64,000 nucleotides of DNA from assembly GCA_014871385.1 (NCBI GenBank), contig CM026426.1, positions 54,989,375 to 55,053,374 of the forward strand, given 5' to 3'. The stretch comes from Ceratodon purpureus (taxonomy: Eukaryota > Streptophyta > Bryopsida > Pseudoditrichales > Ditrichaceae). The position numbers and the translations under genes were made by a program. Below are positions 11,476 through 21,509 of this stretch, one piece after another (positions within the stretch are counted from its first letter, which is position 1; each line of letters begins with the position of its first letter). The notes under the pieces were generated by a model, which saw only the letters and a program-made list of their open reading frames with translations, did not search any database and was not told the DNA's origin.

Positions 11476-12994
11476 GTGAAGAAGATCCAATCCGTGGAGG
11501 ACGTTGAGGCGGAAATTCAGCATTTGAAGGCGGCCCCTCGCGTTCTGACCAGAGAAGATTTTCACAGGGAGTACAACCTTCCTCTCGAAGGTGACAACCC
11601 TCATCGATTTCGGAAGAATATAGTGCGCGCTGAAGCTGTGAAGAAGTTGTTTGGGGGTCGTTACGGAGATGGGGGGCGCGCCGGTTTCTGCTGGCTAAAC
11701 TGCAAGGTTCCAGAGGTTGTGGTGCGGGTGAAAATCTTACACCCTATCTTGTACCAGCATGGCCAAAGAGAAATCCCGAACAATGTCAAGGTGAAGTTTG
11801 CAAAGGGTGTCACGTTCGAGTATGAGGAAGGCGCGGGGTTCATGGATTGGTGCGCTTTCGGTGCCGAGACTAACGAGCGCCAGCGGTCACGGTACAAGCA
11901 GGATTTGGCCAAGCTACTAGCGTTGAGGAAGACGTTCAAGGGGAAGGGTCCTGTCGACGTGCGGAGAAAAGAGTGGCGCAACATCAAGGTGGAGCTCGGG
12001 ACAGAAGGAGATGCTGCAGGAGGGACCTTTGACAGTGGAAGAAAGCGGCTGCCTATGAAGAAGGAGGGAGTGGAAGGGGGTTTGGGGTCTTGCCTTGGAG
12101 AGACTGGGAATTGTGATGGGAACTTTGAGAGTGGGATGGGGTCTGGCGTATGTGTGCAGGGTAGTGTCCAGGATCGGAGTGAAGGATTGGTGGGCTGGAG
12201 GAAGGGATTGGTGCATGAGAGACTGAAGGAGTTAGAGGGATTAATGGGGGTGTTGCACTCAGAGTTGAAGGCGTTTGCTGTGAGAAAGGTCCAGTGTGTG
12301 GAGAGGACAGAGGCTGCGAGGTCGAAGTGCAAGCAGAGGACCTGCTTAGTGGATAGCTGCAAGCATCAAATTCAGCAGAAAAAGGTCAGAATCAACGTGC
12401 TGGAGTCGGAGGGGCAGAGCTCAGTCCGGGAGAAGATCAAGATGGAAGGGATTCAAGAGCAGCTAGAGGAGGAGGAGGCTCAGATGCGGGTGGACTTGGC
12501 TGAACAGAAAGCAGCCGAATTGAAGCTCGAGGGCGTGCCAACAATGCTTGAGGGGAGGCAGAAGTTATTTGACGCATTATCTGCCGAGAACTTCCAGCTG
12601 AAGCCACGGAAGAGCAATGCCTCCATCTGGCCACGTCCTATAGTGTACTTGGAGGCCATTGATTCACCCATCGTTGGTAGTGCTGAAGTTTTGGTTTCTA
12701 TGCCAATGACACCCTGCTGCTTGTGTCTATTTCCCTTCCCGTGCAATGATGTTGTGTTATCTAGTTGTAGACACCTTTACCATCCGTTTTGTGCATCTGT
12801 GGTATTTGTCAATTGCGGTGCTTGCTTGGCCAAGGGCTGCGGAGCTATTCCCCATCCGGACTAGTACAACAGCTTCGGGTGGGGACATCCGATAGAGATG
12901 CGTGATCGAAGGAGAAAGCTAGGCGTCACTCAGGAGAGGAGCAAAGTTCTCCAAGCAAGGGCTGATTTCGCAAATTCAATGTTGCCATCAAATG
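11476..12994 (+). CDS. Coiled-coil protein with C-terminal RING-like zinc cluster
   Basis: The 462-codon ORF starts near 11,476, although the true start may be further upstream. It has an N-terminal basic/helical domain (LTREDFHREYNLPLEGDNPH..), a Gly-rich linker, a coiled coil around residues 235-375 (RLKELEGLMGVLHSELKAF.., QEQLEEEEAQ) and a Cys/His cluster near residues 410-455 (CCLCLFPFPCND.., SSCRHLYHPFC.., CGACLAKGC) resembling a RING or related ubiquitin-ligase fold. The reading frame continues past a TAG at 12,862-12,864 with YNSFGWGHPIEMRDRRRK to a GTAAGT donor at 12,995, so the TAG may be a decay mutation within the exon. The gene stands beside the SET gene in insertion Y. Ubiquitin-ligase function is inference. 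Confidence 0.5.
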
Positions 12995-13570
12995 GTAAGT
13001 TCATTGTCTACTCTGTGCGACTGTTTTGCTCAGTTTAAATAGGTCAGTGTTTGTGATATTCGTATATTTTGTATAGTTAAAGTACTATGACGATGAATTT
13101 GCACATTTGGTTGAGTACTTAGCGTGGTCTAGTGGTACCAAATTCTGGGATTTCTAATATCAATTTGCGGCATTTCTATGTGAATGTACTTTTCTTTGAT
13201 ATAGTCCATTTGCGCGCGCAATCCATTGCAGTATGTGTGATATTCTGAGTACAGTATGGTCAATGGGGATACAGTGCTATAGGAGCTGAGTTTACAGTAT
13301 ACTTAAATTATGTACATACTTTACTCTGTTTGATTCTTATAGTACTAAGTGTATAGTATTCTTTGAACAATGTGTATAGCGTCATTGTGGCCTTGTACTA
13401 ATTTCCTAGCCTAGGTACACTGCTCTTGTACTTTTTCTACTTTTGTCATTTTGAGTACCGTTTGTATAACACCGAGTCTACAGTATGTATCAGAACTCCA
13501 ATGTCTGTCTAGAATGTACACTAGGGTCCAGTTAGAGGTACTACGAAGTCCTTTTTTTATTCGTCTAACT
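12995..13570 (+). other. GTAC-rich intron or spacer
   Basis: Follows a GTAAGT donor. No coding potential. Unusually rich in GTAC, TAGTA and TACA words (for example TTGTACTTTTTC and GAGTACAGTATGG), a bias shared with the other spacers of insertion Y. Confidence 0.4.
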
Positions 13571-13862
13571 AGAATTTGTACTTCGTGATTAAGTTTACAC
13601 TAAACCCTCGAATGATTGCCGTAGAGTCTTCAAGCTTCTCCTTTCATGCGCCTGCAGCAACTCTACCTATCGTGCTCGAAGAGAGATCAAGCCAGGTTTA
13701 CATACCTACAGCGGTACTGTCTGATGAAGTGCTGCCGGTGCCGCTGCAGAATGGCCCGTCCAGGACTGTGTCCAAACAGAATGCGAGTGGCGCAAAACGG
13801 AATAGGGAGGAACAGGCTGTCTTTGAGTGCTTTGAGGGAGAAGGGGGCGAAACACACAAGGG

Positions 13863-14806
13863 ATGGAGCCGGAGCTAGACTCTGAAGACAAGTCTTCAAG
13901 CGATGAAGATCAGGAGCAGAAGATGCCAAGGCTACCCTCCAGTTCTGGGACAACCAGATCAATAGGCTCGGGTGGAGGGGTAGAGCCTCAAGAAGATTCG
14001 CCGGGGATGTTGCCGGTTTTTAAGTCCTATAACCCGGACTTCATCAGCCCCATAATTGCAGAGGTCTCTAATCTAGAGGAATCTGGGGAGAAGGCAAAGA
14101 CTAAATCTCCTATCCGACACTTACACATGGAGGATAGAGATGATGTTGTTGAGGCTGTGCAAGTGGTGTGTACACAAATGGAGGTTACATCTCCACCGGC
14201 AATACCTGTTCCCGGATCGCAGTGTCTACCCGGGAGGAAAAACGACTTGAGCCACACATAAAGTGCTGCCGAAGAACCCACAGGTGACCCATTCTTCACT
14301 GTTTTTTTATAGTGCCTAGTCTTAATAGATTTTCTATACGTACTCTGCTTTGTTCATTCAGTTTGTATTCCTACCCATGTGTTGTCATTACAGGTGCTAT
14401 CCAGAGGGGAGTAGAGAGTCGCGGCAAGAAGGTCAAACAACCAGTCGTAGGGCCGCAGCAAAATCTTACTGGAGATAGAGAATTTGGACCTTTGATGAAG
14501 ACTGCCAATCGGGAGCGTGTTTCAGAGGTGACTCCCATGAAGGTTGCAGATGGTGAACAGGTTGCGGTGGAGAATCTGCTCTCCGTGGATAAGAGCGTCA
14601 CCCAACTATTTCATGAGGCTCTTGCTGGTGGGTCGGATGCTGAACCGAAGGCCCACATTGCCAGTGAAAGGATCACCCGGGCCCGTGCAAAGGAGCTTCC
14701 AGACACTGTAGATGGCGGTGATGAGGCATCTCCAGGGAGCTCAAGAAAGAAGAAGGGGGACAAGGAACGAAAGGTAGGTGGGGCGGCGTCCAAGGGCCGG
14801 AAGTAG
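13863..14806 (+). pseudogene. Probable N-terminal exons of the SET-domain gene
   Basis: Exon A (about 13,863-14,283) is acidic and Ser-rich (DSEDKSSSDEDQEQK, GGGVEPQEDSPG) with one in-frame TAA. A 110-bp intron follows (14,284-14,393, GTGACC..TTACAG), and the splice restores the frame as EPTG-AIQRG. Exon B (14,394-14,806) is basic and disordered (SRGKKVKQP, RITRARAKELP, SRKKKGDKERK) and ends at TAG-TAG. Disordered, charged N-termini are usual for plant SUVR proteins, and the pre-SET module begins about 180 bp downstream on the same strand. Linkage to the SET module is inference. A WIYLD domain was not seen. Confidence 0.4.
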
Positions 14807-14986
14807 TAGCGCTGGAGATAGAACGTCGTTGTCAATTTTGGTAGATTTTGTGAAGGTTTTACGGAATGTAGTTCACTTGTGGCCAGCTTTGTATTGTAAC
14901 CTCAATTGCGAGGTTAACTTCAATGAATGCACGGTGTCGCATAACAATTGTGGGAATGTGGGCTGTCCAATTACCAGGGCTAGTTC

Positions 14987-16020
14987 ACTTATTTGGTTGA
15001 AGATTTGTCTAGGGGACTAGAGAAGACCCTAGTCCCTCTTGTGTTCTCTGATGTTTCTTTGCCTAGATTTCAATACATCAACAAGAGCATTGTATACAAC
15101 CAGGCACATGTGAATCCTACGCTGTCCAGTCTAGGCAAGGGATTGTACTGTTCATGCCCATCAGGGGATTGCTTGACCGCCAAGTGTCCTTGTACATATG
15201 CAACAACCGCCAACGATGGTAGCTTTGCATACAGGGCAGGCGGATTCCTCAAGGATTCTTTTCTCCAAGGACAAATAAATGAGGCCTACGACTGTACTAG
15301 TACTCTACAGTGCTACTGTACTAAGCTATGCCGTATTGAGAGTGTTGTTACATGTGGGGTTCACAAGTCGGGCGCCTTTATTTCTGAGTGCAATGCAAAG
15401 TGTGGATGTCGTATCAATTGTGGGAACCGTGTTGTACAGCAGGGGATGAGATACGGTGTACAGGTTTTTTGTACAGCCTAGATGGGTTGGGGTATCCAAG
15501 CAAGAGTACCTATCCCTAGAGGGGCGTTTGTGTTTGAGATGATGGGGGAGATTTTGACCAATGCTGAACAAATGCTAAGGAACCGGGGTGTGAAGGGGGG
15601 CTCCTCTTATAGTTTATAGATAGATGCCGATTGGGCTGCTGAAGTAGTGTTGGATGACAACTCAGCTCTGTGCCTTGATGCAACCCGGTTCGGAAATGTG
15701 GCCCGATTCCCCAATCACCGATGGGTCCCACTTCTATTTGCACCGTATGGTCTTAGCCGGTTTATACGTAGATTTCTATACTTCTAATCCCTTGTGTTCT
15801 TTATGTCTACAGGTGCGAAGATTTGAACTTGATAGATGTCCCAGTCCTAGTCGGAAGGCTAGATAGGAGCTTTTACCAGCTTGCATTCTTCATGAAACGC
15901 AAGATTCAGCCAATGGAGGAACTAACATGGGATTACGGAACTGACTTCAGCAGAGACAACCCTGATCTACCGTACTTTGAGTGCAAGTGTTAGAGTTCTG
16001 TATGCAGGGGAAAAGTAGAC
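14987..16020 (+). pseudogene. SUVR-type pre-SET/SET histone methyltransferase module
   Basis: The pre-SET region has the expected Cys series (YCSCPSGDCLTAKCPC.., LQCYCTKLC, ECNAKCGCRINCGNRVVQQG), preceded by FQYINKSIV. The SET domain follows: GWGIQARVPIPRGAFVFEMM (SAM-binding G-x-G), GEILTNAEQ, ALCLDATRFGNVARFPNHR, then CEDLNL, FYQLAFFMKRKIQPMEELTW with DYGTDF, and a post-SET remnant (ECKC..SSVCRGK). Layout and motifs match Arabidopsis SUVR1/2/4, which act on H3K9. Three in-frame TAG codons break it (15,479-15,481, 15,617-15,619, 15,991-15,993). The intron that should follow NHR starts with ATGGGT instead of GT and ends in TCTACAG. It is a decayed gene, but every core motif is still readable. 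Confidence 0.75.
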
Positions 16021-16237
16021 TTGCTAAGTACTTGTTCTACCTAGAGTACACTAAGCACATATTGTACACACTGTATATGTCGTACATTGCTAGAATGACA
16101 ATTTGTACATATTTTGGATAGTGTACACAATGGACATATTGGACATAGTAATTCAGCAAGGTTAAACTGATGGCAAAGGCATTGAGATTTTGTATTAAGC
16201 TTTAGGAAATACAGTTATGATGGTATGTTGTGGACTT

Positions 16238-19200
16238 CTATTCTTTGTTAAATGCCCACTTGTCCCTCAACGCATCATCACAAATTCTCTTTGACTCAGC
16301 TGTAATCTTATAAATGCGACTGCCTTTAACTCTATGGGCTGCAAGAACCATTGGGAACTTGCAAGCTCTGACCAAATGAGCATCTATATGTGCATCAACG
16401 GCCCTATCACAAATCACGTAAGTTTTATCACCTCTTCCATACTTCTTATAGTACTTAGCTCGGATGACCTTGTCTCCAGTAGAAAAAACACCGCCCCATG
16501 GACATGACAAACTCTCCTGCAATACAAATTTTGTATGTTGAAATTGCAGTATGTAGTAATCAACTCCGTCTTTGTTGTCACTCTCTGCTGGGATCATGAA
16601 ATTGTCGCCAACACACTCCAAATCACCTATCTCCACGGAAATGCCATCGTGAATCCAGTTGGTGTCGTCATCGAGCACATCAATCTGGCTTGCTACAGCG
16701 CCGGTACTAAGTGGCTGTAGACGCTGTACCTTCCACTCCTGCACATGAGACGAGTTCTCACAGTTATTCCAATTACCATCGACACAAGAGATGCAAAAGC
16801 ATGATAGGTCCCAAGTTCTAAGAAGAGTAGGGTCAGAAAGGGAGAAACCCATAATAGAATGCAAACTTTTAGAGTCGGGTAAAGCGCGACATCTGATACT
16901 ACTATCTGTGTGATCTACTTCAAATTCTCCAATGTTCCTGAAAACGCGAGAGATTGGCTCAGAGTAGTTTTCTTTCAAAAATTTGACAACGTGTGTAGCA
17001 TTCTGAAGCGGTCTCTAGAGGTTCCGAATCTATTCGGATCTCAACGCCCTTTTCACCACTGCACCTGCACCATCCCACTCCCCCTTCCCGTGAGCTGATT
17101 CAAAAAAATTCCACCTCATCAAGCACCTCCCAGTTAGAGACGGATACCGAGCAACAAAAAACATGGCGGTGGCACACTTGAACTAGCTACTGCAGCCGTC
17201 ACTGAATACCCAGTGTTCCTCTATGGTAAGTCGAGCATCAACCACCCAGTCCCAATGCAACATTAAACAATGTTGCAAAAACGCAAGATCATGCGCCTTA
17301 TCATCTGAAATATAATAATGCGTTTGCTTCATGATCTCGTCACCTTCCCTCTACATTGTGATATGTACAAGAATGGTAACACTAGTGCTAAAGTAATACA
17401 TGCTTTGCACTTCGTTCTGAATTGCAAATGTATAATTTTCAGCATAGTCTATATGAGACACAAGAACTCCTTCTGGGATATTCTTCATCATCAGTTGACA
17501 TTGCTCATCTTGCCACCTTGCTCTGAAATTGTGTGTCACAAAAGTAGTCACTGTCTTCTCCATGTACGAGAGAAACTCATGGATGGGCGTTTCTTTGAAT
17601 GCCTCTCTCAATCTTTTCTTTGGCTGCCCTCTCTCTGCATGCACTCCAACCTCGTAGTAATCAAAGCACTTCCACTTCAGTAGGAACAATTGAGAATCCT
17701 GTAACTCTAATGGCCAGACCTTGAATAAATGAAAGCCGCACTGTGTACAATCACCCATAAGACACTCTAACTTATGCCATCTCTCGAACTCTCCCTTTGG
17801 ACATAGACATGCCTCCCAAATGGTTGTAATGTGCTTGAAAACAGAATTGTGAGCATGGCAACCAATCCCTTGTTCTTCATCTGCACATACCACACACAGA
17901 CATGTGCAACTTGTTGAGGTATGAAAACCCCTCAACTTGTCCCTGAGATTGATTAATCCAGCCTTCATCATGTCCATCTCAACATGATAGATGCAGCAAC
18001 ATGTATTCCTCTCTTTTAATTTCTTTACCCACCACGGCTTCAACCTCTCGAATGCCCTCTCTCAAACATTGCATTCAGGGTGGACTTCGAGGAAACGTTG
18101 GAACTACGCAGTCTGTAAAAACATCACAGCAGAGTACAAGTTGCTCACGATTAGTACTTAATTACCATTCCGATTACTCGAAATACTAATACTCTACATA
18201 TTCTACAAGATAAACACATCAAAGTACTTTGAATAACTTTGAAATTACTGAATTACTTCAAAGTACAAGTGTAATACAAATGATACTCTAGTCTACCTAT
18301 GAAATTAGCATCTGATGATACATTGTTCGAAAAGGATACAAGGTGTACATGATTTTGTTACATTCAATAGGACTATTACAGTGTGAGTACACCTCGGAAC
18401 ACCCTAAACCTTGATTGAGTAAATGGCTCTACTCTAACACCATCAAAAGTACGAAAATTATCTGAAAATTCCAAGAGAATACAAGTGTACTCCAAGGCAA
18501 GGTACTGAAACTACACAACATAGACTATTGCAACGTAATGTACTCTTTAACAACAAAGGTGGAGGAATAGTACATTCTAGTGAACACATCAAAAGTTGAA
18601 GCACTCTGCGTAAAATCTACAGCAGGGTTTTTAAAAAGGAGTTAGAAATATTGTATAGGAAAACTTACTTGCGTCTCACAGAGATAATGAGTAGGATGAG
18701 GTGGAAGCCAGAGTTTGCGTCCTACTCTGTGCCTAACAATATCCTTCTTGTTTGGAGAAACTTTGGTCTATATCTCCCACCAACGGAGTATGCACTCTTT
18801 GACATAATCAGAAAGACCAGCCCTCGGCTGCCTAGACAAACGCAACTTTGGTAGTGATCCACTGATTTCCTCGTCTGGCAACCTCCTTCTCAAAGCAATG
18901 CTAATAGTCTCCTTAGTTGTGTCCAGAACTCTAGACAACGCATCCACTCGGACATTGGAGCCGGAATTAACTGCGGCATCTAAAAGAGCTGATTTTCCGA
19001 GCTAACAGATCATGAGAATTTGCAACCTTCATTAAACAAAGCTCATTCTTAAAGTTGTCAATGAACGCGTCCCTAGCTCGGGCTTCTTGTGGATGGTGAT
19101 AACAATCAGGCAGAAAGGGAGAAACTGTAGAATGACGAAGGACCCTTTCCATGACATCTCTCCGCCCAGCTAGATTAGGACACTGTTTCAACTCTTGAAC

Positions 19201-19476
19201 AATGGCTTGACAGATTCGCAACGAAATCCTACTATTCTCTCTTACTGTAAAAGACTGAGCTGAAGCTTGCTCCGCCGTGTCATGAGCTAGAACTACAGAC
19301 TCTGCGACCCTCTCCCTGTCACGTACTCTCTGCCTTGCTTTTCTCTCCCAAGCTGCACTAGCAGTAACTAGTCTTTCTGCCTCTAGGGCTTCGACCTCGG
19401 CAGCACGTTCAGTTGGACCTAGACATTTTAATCCCTCCCTTACTCTCCGCCTCTATGTGGTATTTCCCATGACTAG
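16238..19476 (-). pseudogene. DDE transposase-like gene of insertion Y
   Basis: Minus strand, multi-exon. The N-terminal exon (19,476 to about 18,655) is helix-rich (RENSRISLRICQAIVQELKQ, VSPFLPDCYHHPQEARARDA). After a frame change comes an HTH-like part (DAAVNSGSNVRVDALSRVLD, SPNKKDIVRHRVGRKLWLPP), ending at CETQ|GTAAGT. The next exon (about 18,120-17,351) has a Cys cluster (STSCTCLCVVCAD.., CTQCGF) and HIDYAENYTFAIQNEVQS (first acid). It then reads through FSDGCSS(TAG)FKCATAMFFV (second acid) and HGKGEWDGAGAVVKR (candidate third acid). The final ORF (16,978-16,238) holds CFCISCVDGNWNNC and a conserved tail. I know this DxAENY/SDGxxxQFK/GKGxxDG pattern only as an uncharacterised transposase-like family. 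Several TAGs, one TGA and a frameshift make it a pseudogene. Confidence 0.6.
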
Positions 19477-20365
19477 ATCCTTCAAAGGAAATTTTTGCAA
19501 AGTCTTCAACTAGGAGGGACGCAGAAGGAACAATCAGAGAAGAAGTTGACATGAACTTTTGAACTAGCTATGGACAACGCAAGTATGGGCACAAAAATAA
19601 CAGCAAAATGAAGGATTCAAAGAAACCCCTTTGACCAGCTCATGAGAGGACTGAAGAGTGATGGAGACTGAAGCGCCGCCTCAACGCATAATGATGCGCC
19701 GCAGTGACCAACTATTCCAGGCTCGGCGTCCGATGAACCGGCTAACAGGCAACTTGGACTGCCATGTATTTGCGTCGGAGTACAAAAAGTGCTTTTAGGA
19801 CTTCGAATACAAGCGCCACCGCTGCCACAAATAAAAAAATATATATCCGGTAGAGAGTTTTTTGGCTGATTCAACGGTTGGCCATCTTGGGTTGGTTCCT
19901 GCTCTTACAGAATCTGCCAGAGAAATATATAAAAAGACAACTTTTGCACAACTTTTTCTCTGCAAAAAAACCGTTACTTCTTTGCTAGATCTATGAAATT
20001 TTAGTCATGCTACCATGGCAATTCATTTCCCATCTTAGTAGCCTCCATGTCAGGTATTCTCCATGAAGCGACTGCTGTTATTCGAGTCTAAATGATGCAT
20101 GAACTTTGTACTTTTTTGATACTTTTGTACTTTGTGACATCCACCTAAGGTTCTGCAACAGTATCAATTGTACATATGTCCTAACTTTTTTTTCCTCAAC
20201 TCCTATCGGATAAGTCCTCTTTAAATATTGTATGACATAGGAAACACAACAAATCAACAGAAAAAGACCTCCAACATTGAGTTATTCAAAATACAAATTG
20301 AAGTACTTTGACATTTTTTCAGTGTGACATACAAAAGTACAAGGGTTTAGAGTACTTTCACCCGC

Positions 20366-20490
20366 CAGCGTGACCCGGATGTGGAACTTTTCATCCATGC
20401 ACCGACCTTTAGCTTCAACGAAGTGAAGTTACTCCTCGAGAGTGGAATCTTGACACACCCCTTGGCTGGGCCCTACGAGACAGTCTAGAA
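20366..20490 (+). pseudogene. MULE transposase, copy 1, detached C-terminal tail
   Basis: Reads QRDPDVELFIHAPTFSFNEV, KLLLESGILTHPL and then a TAG stop. It matches the end of copy 2 (SYIHAPSLSFNEVKAIFQSG..) residue for residue in spacing. It marks the right edge of insertion Y. Confidence 0.75.
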
Positions 20491-20750
20491 TTTGCCCTTT
20501 CTAATTTGGACCGTCACGACGTTGCAGTGATACTCTGTTTTTGTTTTTAATCAAGTCTGAAAATGACTCAGTAATACATGATTTGATTTGCCATTATTGT
20601 TAAAAAAAAGTGACACCTGGCTGAATAATTGTCGTCGCACATTTTGTCCACCATTCAGTTTCCACAAAAAATTACTTTATTACCATGCACTCTCTTAAAG
20701 TAAATTACATCACATAAATCGGATGCGGTTTGGCCGTCTTTTTTATATTT
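20491..20750. other. Spacer
   Basis: Short AT-rich stretch with no recognisable feature. It should contain the 3' part of MULE copy 1, but no terminal repeat was recognised. Confidence 0.3.
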
Positions 20751-21246
20751 CTACATAGCTACTTTTAGTTTCCAGCGGACGGACGACTCATTCATCCAGA
20801 CGTGGACCTGAGGAAGGACCTCGACCAGACCGAGGAAGTTTAATGAATAGACTCGACCCCACACGTCCACATATTGCGGATCTCGAATAAGTCCACGGAG
20901 GAATTCTGCCAACCCTGGAATATGCATGGCTTGGAAGGGACTTGGACTCAACCTCCTTAGTGGTCGATTTGTCAAGCGCCTCCATAACAGTAGATGGCAC
21001 CACATCAAGCCCACCGCTCTATCCATCTTCTACCGGTTTAGGAGGCGATGGTCGTGGCTCCAGCAACAACTCCTCACCTTCATCTTCAAGAAAGGGTTCA
21101 AATGGCCCACCCTCATCACCTAGAGATACAACCCCAAAACCGACCTCCTCCATGGCGAAAACGGTATGCAGCCCACCCCAAACCCTGAACAATCCACCAC
21201 CTAACCAACGAGAGAGAGAGAGAGAGAGCAAAGGCCCCAGGGTCAT
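20751..21246 (-). other. Unrecognised minus-strand ORF pair with a frameshift
   Basis: Two overlapping minus-strand ORFs (21,246-21,019 and 21,026-20,751). The first contains MEEVGFGVVSLGDEGGPFEP and an acidic run (EDEGEELLLEP). The second carries a protein-like segment (IPGLAEFLRGLIRDPQYVDV, then WGRVYSLNFLGLVEV). A frameshift near 20,960 may join them, and a (GA)n tract at 21,210-21,228 lies near the start. I do not recognise the family. It could be a host gene exon or a transposon ORF facing away from the CACTA relic. Confidence 0.3.
21210..21228. repeat. (GA)n microsatellite
   Basis: About nine GA units, near the start of the minus-strand ORF. Confidence 0.9.
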
Positions 21247-21467
21247 CCATTTATTCCTGTGAAATCACAGAAGACCCCGTCATTCACGCCCTGCCGCACA
21301 ATTTCGAGACCGGTAGTTGGTCCGCAGACCAAAAAAAACCCATTAATGAAACCCAAAAAGTATCCTACTTTAAAAGAACATTCTTTGGAATATTTGAAAA
21401 GATTCCATTTTCCTCAATTTTACACTCTATTTTTAGTAAAAATATTCCATTTTAGAATTTGCTCTCC

Positions 21468-21492
21468 ATTTTCTGCTCCAAGAGCAGAAAAT
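21468..21492. repeat. Perfect 11-bp hairpin
   Basis: ATTTTCTGCTC, a 3-nt loop (CAA), then GAGCAGAAAAT. It lies just before the first recognisable codons of the CACTA transposase relic. Confidence 0.8.
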
Positions 21493-21509
21493 CTCTGCTC
21501 TCCGCTCAC

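Larger units (their letters stand above)
11143..20365. mobile_element. Insertion Y: large element with RING-like, SET-domain and transposase genes
   Basis: The limits come from interruption of the MULE transposase: after ..YVRC (to about 11,142) coding resumes with QRDPDVELFIH at 20,366, and the spacing then matches copy 2. Inside are a plus-strand coiled-coil/RING-like gene (11.5-13.0 kb), a plus-strand SUVR-type SET gene (about 13.9-16.0 kb) and a convergent minus-strand DDE transposase-like gene (19.5-16.2 kb). Spacers and introns at 13.0-13.6, 16.0-16.2, 18.1-18.65 and 20.1-20.36 kb share a bias for GTAC and TACA words, which supports common ancestry. I could not find terminal inverted repeats or a target duplication. 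It could be one element or several stacked insertions. Confidence 0.55.
7527..20490 (+). mobile_element. MULE copy 1, split by insertion Y
   Basis: The N-terminal and catalytic parts of a MULE transposase lie at 7.5-11.14 kb. The missing C-terminal tail is found 9.2 kb downstream at 20,366-20,490 on the same strand, where RDPDVELFIHAPTFSFNEVK matches the tail of copy 2 (IHAPSLSFNEVK). The DNA between, 11,143-20,365, is therefore an insertion. Outer TIRs and target duplications were not found, so the stated limits are only those of the transposase gene. Confidence 0.7.

Noticed and set aside
11661..12362. 233-codon minus-strand ORF
   Set aside because: Antisense shadow of the coiled-coil/RING-like gene; Ser/Pro/Leu-rich composition is the mirror of a Glu/Gly/Lys-rich coding strand.
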